64,000 nt of DNA, from positions 3,912,001-3,976,000 of the forward strand of contig NZ_CP039451.1 of NCBI RefSeq assembly GCF_004843725.1. The letters are read 5' to 3'. Position numbers and translations under genes: made by a program. The DNA comes from Psychroserpens sp. NJDZ02 (GTDB lineage Bacteria > Bacteroidota > Bacteroidia > Flavobacteriales > Flavobacteriaceae). Shown piece after piece: positions 1 to 10,682 of the stretch. The notes beneath the pieces are model-generated. The model was not told the DNA's origin. It made no database searches and saw only the letters and a program-made list of their open reading frames with translations. Numbering within the stretch: the first letter of the stretch is position 1; each line of letters opens with the position of its first letter.

Positions 1-1
1 A

Positions 2-157
2 TTACGCTTTGAACGTGATTTATTAAGTTGGAGGATGAACTTTACTTGGGTCCCATTTGGTACTTACAATAGCTGGAATTTCTTTATAGGAATCAAATCT
101 AGTATCTTAAAAGATTTAAAATACGAACAACGTCTTAAAGCTGACGAAGGTTTATAA
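2..157 (+). CDS. C-terminal end of an LptD-like outer-membrane protein (partial)
   Basis: An open frame enters from the left edge and stops at 155-157. About 51 residues are visible: rich in aromatics, with a WNFFIGIKSS strand and ending KYEQRLKADEGL. Flavobacterial LptD-like (LPS assembly, outer-membrane beta-barrel) proteins commonly end with this kind of strand followed by a charged YE/DxR tail, and they often sit just upstream of ridA, as here. The family call rests on that resemblance and on gene order. The rest of the gene is outside the window, so the assignment is tentative. Confidence 0.55.
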   Translation, partial: LRFERDLLSWRMNFTWVPFGTYNSWNFFIGIKSSILKDLKYEQRLKADEGL

Positions 158-202
158 TATTTTTTTATTATTTCGCTTAAGCGGAAATTAAATACACAAA
201 CA

Positions 203-583
203 ATGAAAAAGATAATAGCTACAACAAAAGCCCCTGCTCCAATTGGTCCTTACAACCAAGCCGTTTTAAGCGGAAATACTTTATACACATCTGGGCAGAT
301 TGCATTACATCCGGAGACTGGAGAATTGGTAATGGATGATATTAAAACAGAAACCAAACAAGTTATGGAAAACATGAAAGCTGTTTTAGAAGCGGCAGAC
401 ATGACTTTTGAGCACGTTATTAAGACATCTATCTTTATTAGTGACATGCACAACTTTGCACAAATTAATGAAGTCTACGGTACTTATTTTAATGATGATA
501 CTGCTCCTGCTAGAGAGACAGTAGAAGTTGCTAATTTACCAAAATTTGTAAATGTTGAAATTAGTATGATTGCTATTAAATAG
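203..583 (+). CDS. ridA: RidA family reactive enamine/imine deaminase
   Basis: A 126-residue protein of full family length. RidA hydrolyses reactive enamine and imine intermediates, such as 2-aminoacrylate, made by PLP enzymes in the cytosol. The sequence shows the typical start KAPAPIGPYNQAV, the SGQIALHPETGEL segment, and the C-terminal APARETVEVANLPK motif, whose Arg binds the substrate carboxylate. It follows the LptD-like gene by 45 bp and is closed by a strong hairpin terminator at 602-633. Confidence 0.95.
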   Translation: MKKIIATTKAPAPIGPYNQAVLSGNTLYTSGQIALHPETGELVMDDIKTETKQVMENMKAVLEAADMTFEHVIKTSIFISDMHNFAQINEVYGTYFNDDTAPARETVEVANLPKFVNVEISMIAIK

Positions 584-601
584 CTTTTATCACCTAAATA
601 T

Positions 602-633
602 AAAAAAGCCTGAACTTACGTTTGGGCTTTTTT
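602..633 (+). terminator. Rho-independent terminator after ridA
   Basis: A perfect 9-bp stem (AAAAAAGCC at 602-610 pairing with GGCTTTTTT at 625-633) begins 18 bp after the ridA stop. The A- and T-rich arms make it usable in both directions. Confidence 0.85.
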
Positions 634-1131
634 AGTTTTGTTTATTGGATGCCTATTACCATATCCTGTTAAGTAAACTTTATCTTAACTGTTTAAATAA
701 CACAGGCTTTATATGCTGCTAATTTACTTACTGACAAGTAATTGGATATAAATAATATTTTTTGATTCTTAAACCGTGTATTCTGGTTGACTACTATGTG
801 TTAAAAACGCTTTATTAAGTTAAACTTAATAACCGATTGGTCCAACATTTGTCTCATTAATAATTTGAATTAGTCTCTTAAAAAATATCTAAACCTGTTC
901 AGAGGTATATAATAATTGTTCTATAAAGTTTTATACATAGGTTTTAAATATTTCTATATAAATCACAAACGAAAATACATGTCTAAGTCAAAGAAGTAAA
1001 AGATATCATACTTATATCAGCCATGCTTGCTCCAAACAGAAACTATTGAAGTCATTAAATAATAAATAACAATTGACTACATGTACAGAATAGCATAAAT
1101 ACTGTTAAATAAATTACCACCCTTTGCATAC
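634..1131. other. Gene-free stretch
   Basis: About 500 bp of AT-rich DNA between two terminators. I see no open frame of useful length, no RNA gene and no repeat shared with the rest of the window. Confidence 0.5.
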
Positions 1132-1163
1132 AAAAAAGCCTGAACATATGTTCAGGCTTTTTT
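1132..1163 (-). terminator. Palindromic terminator of the giant T9SS protein gene
   Basis: A perfect 32-bp palindrome with AAAAAAGCCTGAACAT as its left half, ending in a T-run on both strands. It lies 32 bp beyond the stop of the minus-strand gene at 1196-9940. Its GCCTGAAC arm resembles the start of the ridA terminator. Confidence 0.85.
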
Positions 1164-1195
1164 TATATCCATAACTATTAGGTAGTTATTATGAC

Positions 1196-4100
1196 TTATC
1201 GCTTTAAGGTAAAGTGTGCCTTAAATTGTTTTCTACTATTATTTGGATCGTTTGGTTCTCTATAGTCAACTGTAAACCAATAGTCACTGGTTGGCATTGG
1301 ATTTCCGTTATACGTTCCATCCCACCCTAATCCTGTTGGACTGAGTTGCTTTAATAGCTTTCCATAACGATCAAAGATGTAAATCACAGCATCTGGTTGA
1401 TCATCAATTCCGTAGATATTCCATGTGTCATTAAAACCATCATCGTTTGGTGTAAAGAAGTGTGGGTAATCCATTATAGAAACTGGTAAACTAGATTCTC
1501 CACAACCATTTATATCTCTTACTGTTACAATATGATCTCCTGCTCCAACATCCGTAAAAGTATATGTTCCATCATTTGGCACATTAACTTCCCATGGTCC
1601 GTCATCAATACTAAATTCGTATATAGAACTTCCACTTCCTGTTGCGGTAACAAAAATGTTATGTACGTCTGCAAAAGCTTCTGTTAACAAGTCTACTGTT
1701 ATTGTCGGTGGCTCGCTTTCTTCAACTATTGTTGTTGCCTCTGTTGGACACATAGTAACACTACTTGAACTAACATCTGTAACGATTACAGTGTAATTAC
1801 CGCCTTGCGTTGGCTCTAAACTACTTCCTGTTTCTCCTGGAATAATAACCGATTCTAAAAACCATTCAAAAGTATAGTCCGTGGTATTTAATCCTGTTTC
1901 GATTATTGGCGCACTGACTACTTCCGTACCATTAGTGTTAATACATAATATATAGCTCGCCTCTAACTCAACCTCTGGTAATGGATTTACTTGTAAGGTT
2001 AACTCTGCGGTTTCATAACATATTGAAGTATCAACTGTAGTACCTGTTCCTGATCCATCATCTATCATCGTATCATTATCTACACGCACATAAATAACTT
2101 GTGGGTTAATTATGTTTTCGTATAATAATGGTAAAGGATTTATTGAAGCATCGGCATCGGCTTGCGTTGCGTAGTAACTTACAATATAGTTTGCTGGATC
2201 TTGTCCATCTAAAACGTCTGGATTTTGAGAAACTAAATCAAACTGCACACTATCATTTGTAGTATCCCCATCGGTTTCCATATTGTCATCACATAGCTCG
2301 TAAACAATTGGCGTCATATCTGGATTAGCCTGTGCACCCTCTTGTACCTCAATACTAAAACTTGTTCTAGCAATACAACCTGTAAGATTATTTGTAATAT
2401 CTACAGAAATAATCTCTGGGTTGGTAGCATTGGTATAACTTGATGGATTACCTATTGTAGTACCATCTGCTGCATAAAACGTTAGTGTAAAATCGGTAGC
2501 ACTTTGCGTCCCTAAAATTTCGTCTGTTTTACTCACTAAATCAAATCCGTATTGACCATCACTAAATAACTCGCAATAGATATAGTCTTCGATTGGACTA
2601 ACCTCTGGTAATGGATTAACAATAATATCAAAGCTTACAATGGTATAACAACCTGTTCCTGATGTTCCTGTTTCATCTGTTCCGTTAGTTACACGCACAT
2701 AAATAGTTTGTGGGGTAATAGCCACTCCTGGATTTGTTGGATCTTCATTACTATGCATCGTCGGATCAGCTATTGGCGTTGTTCCCATTAAAGCATTATC
2801 TAAATCCGTATAGTAACTTAAATGTCTTGGATCACTTGGATTAATACCTTCACCATTTAATATGACGGTCGCATCTTGCGTTAAATCAAAGATTTCGATT
2901 AAATCGTTTGGTCCTACAATAGCAACATCATCACACAACTCAATATTATCTGGATTTTCTAGTGGTGTTGGATTTGGCAACACACGAATCGTTAATGTGG
3001 TAAATGAGAAACATCCTGTGTTAGAATCTGTAACTCTAACATAAACCGTTTGTGGGTTTGCTGGATTAGCTCCAACCATCATGTTGGTATACATCGTTGG
3101 GTCTGCAATAACATTAACATCCGCTTGTGCATCTGCTTGTGTTACGTAATACGCAACAATCCAACTGACGTCACCTGCTGTAATTTCGTCATCTTTAAGG
3201 GTTAAATCAAATGTTGCCATGTCATCATTATTTTCATAATAATTAGCATCTAACTCATCACAAATAGCTAATGGTGTTGGCTGTACTAGTACTGGAGGAA
3301 AGTCTACTCTAATTTCAAACTGTCCTGTAGTCACACAACCATTTGTATTACTAACTAATCGGATATAAATGGTTTGTGGATTAGTCGCATTGGTATAGTT
3401 ACCTGTGTTAACTATAGGACTATTTCCACTCTCAGCATTTAATGCTGTAGTATGATACGTTAAAGTAAAATCTGCAGGATTTTGTGTTCCTAAAATTTGT
3501 GGGCTCATAACCGTATCAAAATCAAACTGATTAAAACCATCGTTATTATCATCACACACGACATAATCGTCTATTGTTGCAGGTACTACTGGTGAAGGCT
3601 GCACTTCTAATGGTAAAATAACTATTGTAAAACACCCCGTAATATCATTTTCTGCACGAACATATACATTCTGATTATTAAGTACGACATTAGTGTATGG
3701 ACTAGTTAATAGATTTATCCCCTCGGTAGCATCTGATTCTGTTTCGTGATAACTGATACTAACCCCTGGCTCACCATTTAATATACTTACCGTTTGACTG
3801 TCTAAATCGAAAAGTGCTAGACCATCATTATCAATATCACATTCTATTAATGCACTCGGGTTAGCTTCTGGTGATGGTGTTGGGTTAACTCTTAAATTTA
3901 AAGTAATTGTACTAATACATCCTGTCACATTATCTTCTGCTCTGACATATACGGTTTGTGCATTAGCGGTATTAGTATAAGGACTAAAAATTTGATCCGC
4001 AACTGTTGCATTGTCCGCCCCCGCTTGTGTAAAGTAATGCGTTAATGTAATACCCGTTTGTCCATTTAAAATTTGTGCATTAGCATCTTCCAAAGTAAAC

Positions 4101-7100
4101 TCTTCTTGTGCTAGTGTTGCAACTTCTCCTGGTAAATCAGTAGCGTTACATAACTCTAATGGCGTTGGCTGAACTAACACTGGTAATGGATTAACAATTA
4201 AATCCATAGTTGTAGTCGTTGAACATCCATTAGCATTATCCGTTATTACAACCCAAATCGTTTGCATATAAACCGTTGTATTAGTAAATGCATTTGGTGT
4301 CGCTATGCCATTTTGAGGGACTGCTGCATCTGCTGCTGTCGTATAATAGGTAATAGTATAATCTGTAGTTGCTAAATCATTTGTTGTATCTGTATCTAAT
4401 TGATTTAATATTTCTGGATTATTTAACTCTAAATCAAATGACGCAATGCCGTCTGCATCATTATCACAAACTTCTAAGGCGCTTGGATCTGTTATTTGTG
4501 GTGTAGGATTGACGATTAAATTTAATGGTATAACAGTCAAGCATCCATTGTTCATATTCTCAACACGAACATGAATCACTTGATTATTCACTACGATATT
4601 ATTGTAAGCACCAGTAAATGGATTAACATCAAGCGCTGCATCGCTTAAAGTTTCATGATATGAAATCTCTACTCCTGCAGCCGCTCCTGTAATTTCTGCC
4701 TCAGAATCTGATAAATTAAAGATACCAAATCCATCGCTATCTGGATCACAAAAAGTTAATGAGGAAGAAGGCACCAATGCTCCTGAATTATTTACAATTA
4801 AATCTAATGTTGTTGTATCATAACAACCACTTAGTCCATTTTCTAATCTAACATAAATCGTTTCAGGGTTAGATGTATTTTCATAAGCATTAGGATTTAG
4901 TATTACTGAAGTACCTGCTTCTGCATCAGATAAGCTATTGTAATAAGTAACCACAGTATCATCTTGACCATTACTAACAGTAGCGTCGTTTGAGGACAAA
5001 TCAAAGATTTCAGTTTGATTAGCATCAATTTCACATAGTATCATATCGTCGACAGTATTAGCTACTGGAGATAAATTAATCGTAATTAAAACGCTATTTT
5101 CATCAAAACAATTATTTGGTAATGTATTTGTTTCGGAATACACATATAATGTTCTTGTTGATGTAATCTCAGTTCCTTCAGCAACTAAAGCACCTACGCC
5201 ATCAGGACCATCTATTGCGGTATAATAATTATTATTTGCTGATAAAGGAGGTAAAATATAAGAATCACAGGCTTGGACATCCAGAGGTGCATCAGCAACA
5301 GGAGTGTTTGTAATTGTAATATCAAAACTACTTTCATCAATACAATTATTTGGAGCTGTTCCTGTTTCTATATAGATATATAAAATAGTTGATGCTGTTA
5401 TTGCTGTTCCTTCTGGAATTAAAGCTCCAGTTCCACCCGGTCCATCTGTTGCTGTATAATAATTATTTCCTGTTGATAAGGTTGGTAAGATATAACTATC
5501 ACAGGCCTGAACATCTACAAGCACATCTACTACTGGAGAGACATCCACTACTATTTCAAAACTATTTTCATCAAAACATTTATTAGGATCAACACCAGAT
5601 TCAGTATAAACATAAAGTGTTGTTGATACTGCTATTTCTTCTCCTGCTAACACAACAGTCCCTGTTCCGTTTGGTCCACCTGTTGCTGTATAATAATTAT
5701 TATCCATTGATAACGTAGGTAAAATATAAGTATCACAAACTTGAACATCTGCAGGATCGTCTGCGACTGGAGATGTATTAATAGTAATATTAAAACTAGT
5801 TTCGTCAAAACAATTATTTGGAGTTGTACCTGTTTCTACATAAATATATAAAATAGTTGATGTTGTTATTGCTGCTCCATCTACAATTAAAGTCCCCCCG
5901 CCACTTGGACCACCTGAGGCTGTATAGTAATTATTTCCTATTGATAAATTTGGTAAAGTATAAGAATCACAAATAATAATATCTAAAGAAGTATCTGCTA
6001 CAGGAGTCTCATCAATAGTAATTATAAACTCATTTTCGTCAGAACACTTATTCGGAGCAATACCTGACTCTGTATAAATATAAAGCGTTGTAGTCGTTGT
6101 AATATCTGTTCCTGCAGCAATTACAGTTCCCGTACCATTTGGTCCACCTGTTGCCGTGTAGTAGTCATTATCTACTGACAATACAGGTAAAGTGTAAATA
6201 TCACAAGCTTGAGCATCTACAGGTGCATCAGCTACTGGGGAATAATTAATAGTAATATCAAAAGTAGTTTCGTCAAAACAATTATTTGGTATTGACCCTG
6301 TTTCCGTATAAATAAACAAGCTAGTTGACACTATAATTGCTGTTCCTTCTGCAACTAAAGCTCCTGAACCAGTTGGACCACCCGAGGCTGTATAATAAAA
6401 ATTATCTGCTGTTAAAACAGGCAATGTATAAGAATCACACACTTCAATATCTACAGATGAGTCCGCTACTGGAGTGGCATCGATAGTGATAGTAAAATTA
6501 TTTTCGTCAGAACATTTATTAGGTGCAACACCTGATTCTGTATAAATATAAAGTGTCGTTGTCGTTGTTATATTATCTCCTGCTGCAAGTAAAGTTCCTG
6601 TTCCTAACGGTCCTCCTGTAGCTGTGTAATAGTCATTATCTAAAGATAACGCTGGTAATACATAAGTATCACAAGCTTGTGCATCCGCAGGCGCATCAGC
6701 TATTGGAGAAGTATTAATAGTAATATCAAAAGTTGTTTCATTAAAACAATTATTTGGTGTTGTCCCTGTTTCTTTATAAATAAATAAAGTAGTTGATACC
6801 GTAATCACTGTTCCCTCCGCCACTAAAACTCCAGTTCCACTTGGACCATCCGAATCCGTATAATAAAAATTATCTGCCGTTAAAGCTGGTAAACTATAAG
6901 CGTCACAAACTTCAATATCTACAGAACTGTCTGCTACTGGTGTAGCATCTATAGTAATAGTAAACATATCCTCGCCAGAACAAGTATCAGGAGCTATGCC
7001 AATCTCAGTATACGTATAAAGGGTCGTTGTTGTTGTAATGGCATCACCCGCCATCATTAAAGTACCTGAGCCACTTGCCCCACCTGGTGCTGTGTAATAG

Positions 7101-9940
7101 TTATTATTTGCAGATAAAGCAGGCAACGTATACGTATCACAAGCTTGAACATCCGCAGGTGAATCTGCTGTTGGTGCACTATTAATGGTAACAACAAAAC
7201 TATTTTCGTCAGAACAATCATTTGGAGCAGTACCAGTTTCTATGTAAACAAAGTAAATTGTGGTTGTTGATACTGTAGTCCCTGCAGGAACTAAAGCTCC
7301 TGTTCCGCCTGTTCCTGTATAATAAGCATTACCAGCTGATAACGCAGGCAAATCATAAGAAATACAAGCTTCGACATCTAAAAGCGCATCTGCCACAGGA
7401 GAGGTATTAATAGTAATTACAAAACTATTTTCATCTGAACACGTGTTTGGAGCTATACCTATTTCAGTATAAATATAAAGTGTCGTTGTTGTTGTAATAT
7501 CATCACCTACTGTCATTAGAGTACCTGTACCACCAGATGCCGTATAATAATTATTATTGGCAGATAAAGCAGGTAGACTATACGTGTCACAAGCAGAAAC
7601 ATCTGCTGGATCATCTGCTATTGGAGGCGCACTAACAGTGATGTCAAAATTACTTAAAGAAACACAAGTTGCATATAAATTATTGATTACTCTAACATAG
7701 ATAGTTTGTGTTGGACTAACCGTATTAGTGTAAGTACCAGGATTAGGAATTGGATTTAATCCGGAAGCACTATCCAGTAAATTTTCATGAAAAGTCACAG
7801 TAAAATCTGAAGGACTTTGGCCACCCAAAAAGTACGTTTCTAAATTAGAAAGGTTAAATATCTCAACCCCATCATTAGATGCATCATCACAAACAATTAT
7901 TGGGTCTAGCTGATCCGCATAAGCTTTAGACGTTACTATTAAATCAAATAAAGCTGTCGGAGAGATTACAAAGCAAGTAGGGTTCGCAATACTTTCAACC
8001 CTAACAAAAATAGGTTGTGGACTTACCGTGTTGGTATAACTATCCGGTAAAGCACTTGTACCTGAATTAGCATCAGTCAAATTTAAATAATAACTAACAC
8101 TATATATACTAGGGTCTAACGTCCCAAGTATTGCAGTATCTTTTGATGTTAAGTCAAATACTTCAAAACCATCATTAGTTACATCATCACAAATAACAAA
8201 ATCGTTTGTTGTAGTAATAGATGGATTTAAATACTGTAATGTAAAAGAATCTGTTGCAGCACATTGTCCTGTATCATTATCTTCAATCCTAATATAGATT
8301 ATTTCAGCATCGGTACCTACGTAATTAGCTGCGGTAGTGATAGCGTTAGCATCTAAATCAGCATCAATTTGTGAATTATGAAAGGTTACGGTAACAGCCA
8401 ATGGATCTTGTGTACCAATTGCTGTTGTTTCATTCTCGGTTAAATCAAAATTTGAACTTCCTGTCCCGTCATCACAAACAAACAGATTAGAAATACTCTC
8501 TATAATCGGAGTTGGAATAAATTCTATTACAATGGTATCTGATGTTGTACAAGTTGGTGAAAATATAACATCTACACTATATACACCATCTACTGCTGCG
8601 TCTAATGTAGCGCTAGTTTCTCCAGGAATAACGCCCCCATCTAAATACCAAATATGTGCAAGTGTTGGTAAATTAGTATCTAAAGGAATAGTCCCACCAC
8701 TACAAATTGCTGTACCAGCTGCAATTGTAACATCATCACCTAAGTCTCCTCCTAAGTCAAAGGAACCTGCATCTATAAAAACAGCTGAATCAAAATCTGT
8801 TCTTTCAAGAGCACCATTACGATGATCATCAGCAATTATTAGTTTAAGGGTATAACTTCGATTTGGTATAACGGTAGCTTCTGCCGTCATTGGACGTGTA
8901 AATCCAGAATAATTTAAAGGATCATCACTAGCAGGCAACCCTAATGCTGTACCTCCATAACTTGCTCCATAAAAAGAATCAAAATATGTCGGATTTTGAG
9001 CCGGACAAACACCTGTTGGACTATTCCAAACCCCATTAGTTACTGTATATCCAGATACAACATCAGTTGTTCCTGGGACAACAGCTATATTACTAACAGC
9101 ACCAGAAACCCCGTCTGTCAATATAAAAGCCATAGCATCCGAAAACCTGCATGGTGAATCAATAAACTCATCAGAGGCATATAAAAAGTCAAAACTTATT
9201 TTATTTCCTCTGGGTACAAACTTAAATTCTATGTAAGAGGCATTAACAGATTCATCAGTAGTTAAATCGTCTCCTGGAGTACCATCTAAGTCCGTATTGA
9301 TAATATCCTCTAAATCTCTATCACCTTCCCAAAATGGAGTAGATTCACCTTGATCACCTGTTTCTGGCCCTTCAGCATCACGAGCATCTCCAGTTGCTAA
9401 AATAATTCCCGATTCAAAAGCAAAAGTACCAGGTGTAGCTGTAAAATAGCCAATCCCATTAACACTACCATAATCAGTCCCTGTACTCCAATCAATATCT
9501 GTAATAGCCTCGCAAGGGTTATTAATTAATACGTCAGTCACTAATTGAGAAACGTTGTAAGTATTACTATCAGATGCTAACTCTACAGAAATATATGGAC
9601 TGTATCTAGCATCGCTACTTTCTACAGTAGTAATACTAGTAGTAAGGTCTGTTTCGCAAATATCTATAGTAATAACAGTCTCGCTATTCCCCTTAAGATC
9701 ATTAGTGTGATCATATAAATATATAGTTGCAGAATAGTCAATAATTGTTCCATATTCTAGTATACAACCAGTACCATTTGAACCACCAAACGCGGTATAA
9801 TAATTTTGACCTTCCCGTACACTTGGTATCACATATTTATCGGATACTTGTATCTCTGTCGTTTTGACAGTATTTGAAATACTACTTGTGTTAAAAAAAC
9901 TTGATAAACCAATAGCTACAAGTAAAATTAGTTGTTTCAT
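1196..9940 (-). CDS. Giant secreted/surface protein with choice-of-anchor L domain, internal repeats and T9SS type B sorting domain
   Basis: 2,914 residues. An N-terminal signal peptide (about residues 1-22) is followed by one divergent repeat (about 33-95) and a choice-of-anchor L-like domain (about 135-395). Next come three repeats of an FDL type (C.D...DG...FDL...YTN...P..IYVRV). Eleven tandem 75-78-residue repeats follow (about 773-1624; consensus PVADxPxDVxACDxYxLPxL, then NNYYTA.GG, TTLYIYTE, PNxCxDE). Ten more FDL-type repeats follow, and the last 90 residues (from FFTPNDDGFNDTWNIYG) form a gliding-motility-associated type B T9SS sorting domain. Proteins of this build are exported through the Sec and T9SS pathways and held at or released from the surface. 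A role in adhesion is an inference. The gene is alone on its strand and bounded by its own terminator. Confidence 0.92.
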   Translation of the reverse strand: MKQLILLVAIGLSSFFNTSSISNTVKTTEIQVSDKYVIPSVREGQNYYTAFGGSNGTGCILEYGTIIDYSATIYLYDHTNDLKGNSETVITIDICETDLTTSITTVESSDARYSPYISVELASDSNTYNVSQLVTDVLINNPCEAITDIDWSTGTDYGSVNGIGYFTATPGTFAFESGIILATGDARDAEGPETGDQGESTPFWEGDRDLEDIINTDLDGTPGDDLTTDESVNASYIEFKFVPRGNKISFDFLYASDEFIDSPCRFSDAMAFILTDGVSGAVSNIAVVPGTTDVVSGYTVTNGVWNSPTGVCPAQNPTYFDSFYGASYGGTALGLPASDDPLNYSGFTRPMTAEATVIPNRSYTLKLIIADDHRNGALERTDFDSAVFIDAGSFDLGGDLGDDVTIAAGTAICSGGTIPLDTNLPTLAHIWYLDGGVIPGETSATLDAAVDGVYSVDVIFSPTCTTSDTIVIEFIPTPIIESISNLFVCDDGTGSSNFDLTENETTAIGTQDPLAVTVTFHNSQIDADLDANAITTAANYVGTDAEIIYIRIEDNDTGQCAATDSFTLQYLNPSITTTNDFVICDDVTNDGFEVFDLTSKDTAILGTLDPSIYSVSYYLNLTDANSGTSALPDSYTNTVSPQPIFVRVESIANPTCFVISPTALFDLIVTSKAYADQLDPIIVCDDASNDGVEIFNLSNLETYFLGGQSPSDFTVTFHENLLDSASGLNPIPNPGTYTNTVSPTQTIYVRVINNLYATCVSLSNFDITVSAPPIADDPADVSACDTYSLPALSANNNYYTASGGTGTLMTVGDDITTTTTLYIYTEIGIAPNTCSDENSFVITINTSPVADALLDVEACISYDLPALSAGNAYYTGTGGTGALVPAGTTVSTTTIYFVYIETGTAPNDCSDENSFVVTINSAPTADSPADVQACDTYTLPALSANNNYYTAPGGASGSGTLMMAGDAITTTTTLYTYTEIGIAPDTCSGEDMFTITIDATPVADSSVDIEVCDAYSLPALTADNFYYTDSDGPSGTGVLVAEGTVITVSTTLFIYKETGTTPNNCFNETTFDITINTSPIADAPADAQACDTYVLPALSLDNDYYTATGGPLGTGTLLAAGDNITTTTTLYIYTESGVAPNKCSDENNFTITIDATPVADSSVDIEVCDSYTLPVLTADNFYYTASGGPTGSGALVAEGTAIIVSTSLFIYTETGSIPNNCFDETTFDITINYSPVADAPVDAQACDIYTLPVLSVDNDYYTATGGPNGTGTVIAAGTDITTTTTLYIYTESGIAPNKCSDENEFIITIDETPVADTSLDIIICDSYTLPNLSIGNNYYTASGGPSGGGTLIVDGAAITTSTILYIYVETGTTPNNCFDETSFNITINTSPVADDPADVQVCDTYILPTLSMDNNYYTATGGPNGTGTVVLAGEEIAVSTTLYVYTESGVDPNKCFDENSFEIVVDVSPVVDVLVDVQACDSYILPTLSTGNNYYTATDGPGGTGALIPEGTAITASTILYIYIETGTAPNNCIDESSFDITITNTPVADAPLDVQACDSYILPPLSANNNYYTAIDGPDGVGALVAEGTEITSTRTLYVYSETNTLPNNCFDENSVLITINLSPVANTVDDMILCEIDANQTEIFDLSSNDATVSNGQDDTVVTYYNSLSDAEAGTSVILNPNAYENTSNPETIYVRLENGLSGCYDTTTLDLIVNNSGALVPSSSLTFCDPDSDGFGIFNLSDSEAEITGAAAGVEISYHETLSDAALDVNPFTGAYNNIVVNNQVIHVRVENMNNGCLTVIPLNLIVNPTPQITDPSALEVCDNDADGIASFDLELNNPEILNQLDTDTTNDLATTDYTITYYTTAADAAVPQNGIATPNAFTNTTVYMQTIWVVITDNANGCSTTTTMDLIVNPLPVLVQPTPLELCNATDLPGEVATLAQEEFTLEDANAQILNGQTGITLTHYFTQAGADNATVADQIFSPYTNTANAQTVYVRAEDNVTGCISTITLNLRVNPTPSPEANPSALIECDIDNDGLALFDLDSQTVSILNGEPGVSISYHETESDATEGINLLTSPYTNVVLNNQNVYVRAENDITGCFTIVILPLEVQPSPVVPATIDDYVVCDDNNDGFNQFDFDTVMSPQILGTQNPADFTLTYHTTALNAESGNSPIVNTGNYTNATNPQTIYIRLVSNTNGCVTTGQFEIRVDFPPVLVQPTPLAICDELDANYYENNDDMATFDLTLKDDEITAGDVSWIVAYYVTQADAQADVNVIADPTMYTNMMVGANPANPQTVYVRVTDSNTGCFSFTTLTIRVLPNPTPLENPDNIELCDDVAIVGPNDLIEIFDLTQDATVILNGEGINPSDPRHLSYYTDLDNALMGTTPIADPTMHSNEDPTNPGVAITPQTIYVRVTNGTDETGTSGTGCYTIVSFDIIVNPLPEVSPIEDYIYCELFSDGQYGFDLVSKTDEILGTQSATDFTLTFYAADGTTIGNPSSYTNATNPEIISVDITNNLTGCIARTSFSIEVQEGAQANPDMTPIVYELCDDNMETDGDTTNDSVQFDLVSQNPDVLDGQDPANYIVSYYATQADADASINPLPLLYENIINPQVIYVRVDNDTMIDDGSGTGTTVDTSICYETAELTLQVNPLPEVELEASYILCINTNGTEVVSAPIIETGLNTTDYTFEWFLESVIIPGETGSSLEPTQGGNYTVIVTDVSSSSVTMCPTEATTIVEESEPPTITVDLLTEAFADVHNIFVTATGSGSSIYEFSIDDGPWEVNVPNDGTYTFTDVGAGDHIVTVRDINGCGESSLPVSIMDYPHFFTPNDDGFNDTWNIYGIDDQPDAVIYIFDRYGKLLKQLSPTGLGWDGTYNGNPMPTSDYWFTVDYREPNDPNNSRKQFKAHFTLKR
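5069..7624 (-). repeat. Eleven tandem coding repeats of about 232 bp
   Basis: These encode the 75-78-residue units of the giant surface protein. Each begins P(V/I/T)AD and ends near T(I/V)(N/D). From unit 3 to unit 8, odd and even units form two subtypes: PNKCSDEN with ITTTTTLYIYTES, and PNNCFDET with VSTTLFIY. This suggests duplication of a two-unit block. The array is a likely site of copy-number change. Confidence 0.85.
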
Positions 9941-10088
9941 AAATATAATATAGTTGAACGAAATAAAATAAAATCGATTAAAAGCTTATAAATTTAACGT
10001 TAATTTTATTTTTAATCCCCTTATTTCGAATAAAATAAAACGAACACCGGCTATTTACTTATTAATTTGCAATATAAATAGTACTATT

Positions 10089-10096
10089 CAAACTTA
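10089..10096 (-). promoter_or_regulatory. Candidate -7 promoter box for the giant surface-protein gene
   Basis: The minus strand reads TAAGTTTG, matching the Bacteroidetes -7 consensus TAnnTTTG, about 149 bp upstream of the start at 9940. I see no convincing -33 TTTG at the usual spacing. The rest of the gene-free stretch 9941-10210 is AT-rich, with nothing else recognisable. Confidence 0.3.
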
Positions 10097-10210
10097 TATA
10101 TTAGATAAAAACCATCTAACATTAAGTAACAAATATTAATGACAACTCCCATGCTTATTAGGATATACTAACAGCAATACCGATATATAACGTGCTACTA
10201 TTTATATTTA

Positions 10211-10257
10211 AAAACAAAAAAAGGATAGTTAGAAAAGTGAATATTTTCTTACTATCC
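10211..10257 (-). terminator. Rho-independent terminator after mgsA
   Basis: A 14-bp stem with one mismatch (10223-10236 with 10244-10257, arm GGATAGTTAGAAAA) is followed on the minus strand by a T-rich tract (10211-10222). It lies 50 bp past the mgsA stop. Confidence 0.8.
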
Positions 10258-10306
10258 AAACTCATCTCGTGCAAAAAACAAACGAATCTAAAGTTATAAT
10301 GCTAAA

Positions 10307-10681
10307 TTAAGTTGATTCTTGAAGCGATTTCATGAAAAGTTCTGCGCTTGCCAAATTGGTTGCTAACGGTACATCATGTACATCACATAAACGCATTAAC
10401 ATAAGTACATCAGGTTCATGTGGATGCTTTTCCAACGGATCTCTAAAAAAGATAACCATATTACACTTTCCTTCAGCTACTCTTGCGGCTATTTGAGCAT
10501 CACCTCCTAAAGGTCCAGATAATAATCGTAAGACTTCAAATCCCGCTTTTTTGACTTTTTTACCAGTAGTCCCTGTAGAGACTAAAGACATATCTTTTTG
10601 ATGAAGAATAGCTTGGTGTTGGTTAAGAAACTGGACCATTTCCGCTTTTTTACCATCATGTGCAATAATTGCAATCTCCAT
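10307..10681 (-). CDS. mgsA: Methylglyoxal synthase
   Basis: 124 residues. The enzyme converts dihydroxyacetone phosphate to methylglyoxal and phosphate, a bypass of lower glycolysis. The family signature is complete: STGTTG phosphate-binding loop, GPLGGDAQIAARVAEG with the catalytic Asp, and FFRDPLEKHPHEPDV. It lies 1 bp from the kinase gene upstream on the same strand and ends before a strong terminator, so the two are probably co-transcribed. The nearby gap and pfkA genes make a glycolytic setting. Confidence 0.95.
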   Translation of the reverse strand: MEIAIIAHDGKKAEMVQFLNQHQAILHQKDMSLVSTGTTGKKVKKAGFEVLRLLSGPLGGDAQIAARVAEGKCNMVIFFRDPLEKHPHEPDVLMLMRLCDVHDVPLATNLASAELFMKSLQEST

Positions 10682-10682
10682 A

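Noticed and set aside
5069..7624. CRISPR array
   Set aside because: The periodic repeats are about 232 bp, imperfect, and lie in frame inside one long coding sequence.
8532..8825. Plus-strand open frames inside the giant surface-protein gene
   Set aside because: They are antisense shadows of repetitive coding sequence and carry no recognisable domain.
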